Positions 62,050-64,000 of a stretch of DNA of 64,000 nucleotides are shown piece by piece. The notes beneath the pieces were generated by a model. The model saw only the letters and a program-made list of their open reading frames with translations. It made no database searches and was not told the DNA's origin. Each line of letters begins with the position of its first letter. The first letter of the stretch is position 1. The stretch is from an uncultured Bacteroidales bacterium (GTDB taxonomy: Bacteria > Bacteroidota > Bacteroidia > Bacteroidales > P3): positions 62,001 through 126,000 of the forward strand of contig ONGA01000002.1 of assembly GCA_900317285.1 (NCBI GenBank). Direction: 5' to 3'. Made by a program: the position numbers and the translations under genes.

Positions 62050-62107
62050 GGGTACGCAGGCGTCTCGCCTGCATTTCCATCACCGGGTGCGCAGGCGTCT
62101 CGCCTGC
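62050..62107 (+). repeat. Two direct copies of the family D palindrome
   Basis: 62050-62072 and 62085-62107, 35 bases apart, each containing the perfect palindrome GCAGGCG-TCT-CGCCTGC preceded by GGGTACGC or GGGTGCGC. They lie between the DUF4105 and mscS genes. A diverged copy lies in frame at 27588-27610. Confidence 0.8.
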
Positions 62108-62121
62108 ATTTAAATTTCATA

Positions 62122-63204
62122 TCAATTCCCTGTTCCAATCCTCTCACCCTCAACACTTTCCGGACGATCCACCGCCGTGCGGTGCTCCATGTGGATGGGC
62201 TCGCCATCTTTGCTCTGGTGCACAGTAACCTGCGGGAACGGTATCTCCACACCCGCGTTATTGAAGGCTATGTAGATGTCCTCGCGGATATGTTTCCACA
62301 CCTCCCAGTAGTCCTCCACCGTCACCCACAGCCACACACTCAGGTCCACCGACGACGTGTTCAGCTCGCTCACCGCTATCACCGGCGGCTTCGGATCCCA
62401 TTTCACCAGCGGCTCGGCCTTGATCACCTCCCACAGCACCTCCTTCACCTTCGCCAGGTCGCTACCGTACGCCACACTCGCCACCACATCCAGTCTTATC
62501 TGCGGCTCCTTCGTGTGGTTGATGAGGCTTTTGGTTGCCAACTCACTGTTCGGAATGATAATCGTCCTCCCGTTGAACGGGCGCATAAACGTGTGGAAAA
62601 TCCTGATTTCCTTGATGTAACCCTTATACTGGCCGCACTCGATATAGTCGTCCACCTTGAACGGCTTCATCAGCAGGATGATCACGCCGCCGGCGAAATT
62701 CTGCAGCGTCCCCTGCAATGCCATACCGATGGCGAGACCCATGGCACCCAGCAGCGCGATAAACGACGTCGCCTTGATGCCCACCACATCCATCGCCATA
62801 ATCACTATCATCGCCTTCAGCAGCACGTCCACCAGGCTCCCCAGGAACGTCTTCAGCGACCCTTCGGCGCCACGCTTATCCAATGCCTTGATAATGATAC
62901 GCTTAAGCATCTTCGCCAGCTTCATGCCCACCCACAGTATCACTATCGCCACCAGCAACTTCGGGACGAACTGCACCGTGAGCTCCGTGAGGGCCCTGAC
63001 ACCGTCGTGGACAATAGTGTTCTCGCCGGTAATCACATCCTTGATGTCGGTGAGATTCATATTCTTAAGGCTGTCGGTCACCGTGCGGTGGATACTGTCG
63101 GCTGCCTTCGCCGTCTGCGCGAACTCGTCGTTGGGAACGGCACCCGTGGGCTTCGCCGCGGCGGCGGCGAGCAAGGCGGGAGTGTTGTCATCTAAAAGAA
63201 ACAT
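62122..63204 (-). CDS. Mechanosensitive ion channel, MscS family
   Basis: 360 residues. A periplasmic N-terminal segment of about 70 residues, then three or more helices; the pore-lining helix and beta domain read GAMGLAIGMALQGTLQNFAGGVIILLMKPFKVDDYI near residue 155, a close MscS match. The C-terminal domain carries GRTIIIPNSELATKSLINHT. It opens on membrane tension to release solutes during osmotic downshift. Single gene with its own promoter. Confidence 0.93.
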   Translation of the reverse strand: MFLLDDNTPALLAAAAAKPTGAVPNDEFAQTAKAADSIHRTVTDSLKNMNLTDIKDVITGENTIVHDGVRALTELTVQFVPKLLVAIVILWVGMKLAKMLKRIIIKALDKRGAEGSLKTFLGSLVDVLLKAMIVIMAMDVVGIKATSFIALLGAMGLAIGMALQGTLQNFAGGVIILLMKPFKVDDYIECGQYKGYIKEIRIFHTFMRPFNGRTIIIPNSELATKSLINHTKEPQIRLDVVASVAYGSDLAKVKEVLWEVIKAEPLVKWDPKPPVIAVSELNTSSVDLSVWLWVTVEDYWEVWKHIREDIYIAFNNAGVEIPFPQVTVHQSKDGEPIHMEHRTAVDRPESVEGERIGTGN

Positions 63205-63225
63205 ATCGATTCAAATTTGGGACTG

Positions 63226-63233
63226 CAAAAATA
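63226..63233 (-). promoter_or_regulatory. TAnnTTTG promoter box of mscS
   Basis: Minus-strand TATTTTTG, 21 bases before the start at 63204. Confidence 0.6.
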
Positions 63234-63264
63234 CAAAAAATTCACGACACCGCAAAATTTTCCT

Positions 63265-63410
63265 CCTCCACCCCCGACATAGGAGCATCTAAGAAGCAAC
63301 TAAGAAGCGGTATAGGAGAAGCAAAGGAGAACCATAGGAAAATGGTAGTACAAGCATAGGAGGCGTTTTTTCGGCATTTCGTCCCACTTTCTCCTATCCT
63401 TCGTCCCACA
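63265..63410. other. Intergenic repeats: ATAGGAG units and TTCGTCCC motifs
   Basis: 63270-63363 carries several ATAGGAG/TAAGAAGC units; its reverse complement shares TACTACCATTTT and TCTCCTAT words with 19748-19925. TTCGTCCC occurs at 63378-63385 and 63400-63407, the motif also found before both acyl-CoA synthetase genes. Confidence 0.55.
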
Positions 63411-63441
63411 CCTGGCACCTAACCCCCTCAAAACGAAAACA

Positions 63442-63473
63442 TTTTGCAAATTTCAAAAAAAATTGTATCTTTG
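63442..63473 (+). promoter_or_regulatory. Bacteroidota-type promoter of the last gene
   Basis: TTTTG at 63442-63446, 19-base spacer, TATCTTTG at 63466-63473; start codon at 63500. Confidence 0.78.
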
Positions 63474-63499
63474 CACCCGAAAACAAACAAAAAACGCCC

Positions 63500-64000
63500 A
63501 TGTCCAACACCAAAAGAATCATTCCCGGCATACTCCTGGCCACCCTCCTGGCCCTCGTCGGATGCGCCAAAGACGACGACACCACCCTCAGCAGCTTCGA
63601 CCCCTATGTGATTACCGAGGCCTACATCACCGACTCAACCTATTACTCGGACCAACACTTCACTGCCTACAACTTCGTCTACCCCTCGAAGGACCCCTAC
63701 GGCAACCCCGTAATGCTCTCCGGCACCATCACCGTCGGCAACGAGGTGAAAGACAGCGCCTACGCCCAGGGACTGCTGCTCTACAACCACTACACAGTCT
63801 ACCGTGCCGACCAATGTCCGTCGAAGGGGAACCTGTCGGAGCAGAGATACTTCTCGCTGCTGAGTCTCATCACCATTTCGCCCGACTACTATGGCTTCGG
63901 CGCCACAGAGTCGAAAAACCAAGGCTACTGCATCTCGCAGGCCAACGCCCAGGCTGCTGTCGATGCCCTGCTCGCCGCCAAGCAAATCATGGCCGCCAAG
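63500..64000 (+). CDS. Secretory lipase-like alpha/beta hydrolase lipoprotein, 3' end cut by window
   Basis: 167 residues visible from ATG at 63500; the frame is open to the window end. Signal sequence with lipobox (LLALVGC near residue 21). Then NPVMLSGTITVGNEV, GLLLYNHYTVYRADQC near residue 92, SLITISPDYYGFGATES near 125 and ISQANAQAAVDALLAAKQIM. This order (substrate entry strand, NHYT, SPDYYGFG, then the helix before the nucleophile) resembles the LIP/secretory lipase family; the nucleophile elbow would lie beyond the window. Upstream TTCGTCCC motifs are shared with the acyl-CoA synthetase genes. Confidence 0.72.
   Translation, partial: MSNTKRIIPGILLATLLALVGCAKDDDTTLSSFDPYVITEAYITDSTYYSDQHFTAYNFVYPSKDPYGNPVMLSGTITVGNEVKDSAYAQGLLLYNHYTVYRADQCPSKGNLSEQRYFSLLSLITISPDYYGFGATESKNQGYCISQANAQAAVDALLAAKQIMAAK

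Noticed and set aside
62025..62252. N-terminal extension of the DUF4105 protein across the palindromic repeats
   Set aside because: It would hide a good signal peptide at 62024 and overlap mscS coding sequence.

Overview
The window is a gene-dense chromosomal stretch of a Bacteroidales bacterium. This rests on many TAnnTTTG promoter boxes (several with a TTTG box 19-20 bases upstream), few Shine-Dalgarno sites, two proteins with type IX secretion C-terminal sorting domains, a TonB receptor with a carboxypeptidase-like N-terminal domain, a UpxY/NusG-like protein, a fimbrillin/FISUMP-type lipoprotein, and family members known mainly from Bacteroidota (DUF4294, DUF6427, DUF6913, DUF6029, DUF4254, DUF4105, Omp28). 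The genus cannot be fixed from sequence alone. No rRNA, CRISPR array, transposase or prophage was seen.

Layout. 1-4.3 kb: M3 peptidase (5' end missing) and RNase R, both carrying in-frame short repeats. 4.4-8.4 kb (minus): FISUMP-type lipoprotein, a 65-aa protein, a leader ORF with a C10 tract, and an acyl-CoA synthetase. 8.8-16.5 kb (plus): holA, then a tight run of TonB receptor, amino-acid-type ABC permease, ABC ATPase with an extra C-terminal domain, and a SpoIIE phosphatase / RsbW-like kinase / STAS partner-switching set. 16.5-19.6 kb (minus): ung, a metallo-beta-lactamase hydrolase and lysS. 20.1-26.3 kb: a truncated acyl-CoA synthetase paralogue, NlpC/P60, DUF4294, a NatAB-type ABC exporter, an alpha/beta hydrolase and a radical SAM protein. 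26.4-35.7 kb is the accessory-looking part: small enzymes, gene remnants, MerR, a DUF5131 protein, a long structured leader RNA, an EcoRI-type adenine methylase, a small acidic protein, a DUF262-HNH protein and a broken rhuM. 35.8-42.5 kb: two valine tRNAs, a helix-hairpin-helix protein, a short ComEC, a UpxY-like factor, an M14 carboxypeptidase and a cation transporter. 42.6-63.2 kb: korAB, an S8 protease, rnhB, dapA, a short prenyl synthase, TlpA/DUF6029/Omp28, MATE, patatin, DUF4254 with a GT9 glycosyltransferase, DUF4105 and MscS. The window ends inside a secreted lipase-like lipoprotein.

Most notable. (1) The methylase / acidic protein / DUF262-HNH cassette is headed by a roughly 295-nt leader with several perfect long-range pairings, including a pseudoknot, and a perfect hairpin ending three bases before the start codon. 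It is a candidate defence or restriction-like system with RNA-level control. (2) An ABC importer ATPase carries a degenerate RsbW-like domain and sits in one operon with a phosphatase/kinase/STAS module, suggesting partner-switch control of transport. (3) At least four families of short repeats lie in frame inside conserved genes, and one family supplies the hydrophobic core of two signal peptides. (4) A full-length and a catalytically dead acyl-CoA synthetase share a conserved upstream element at nearly equal distance from the promoter.
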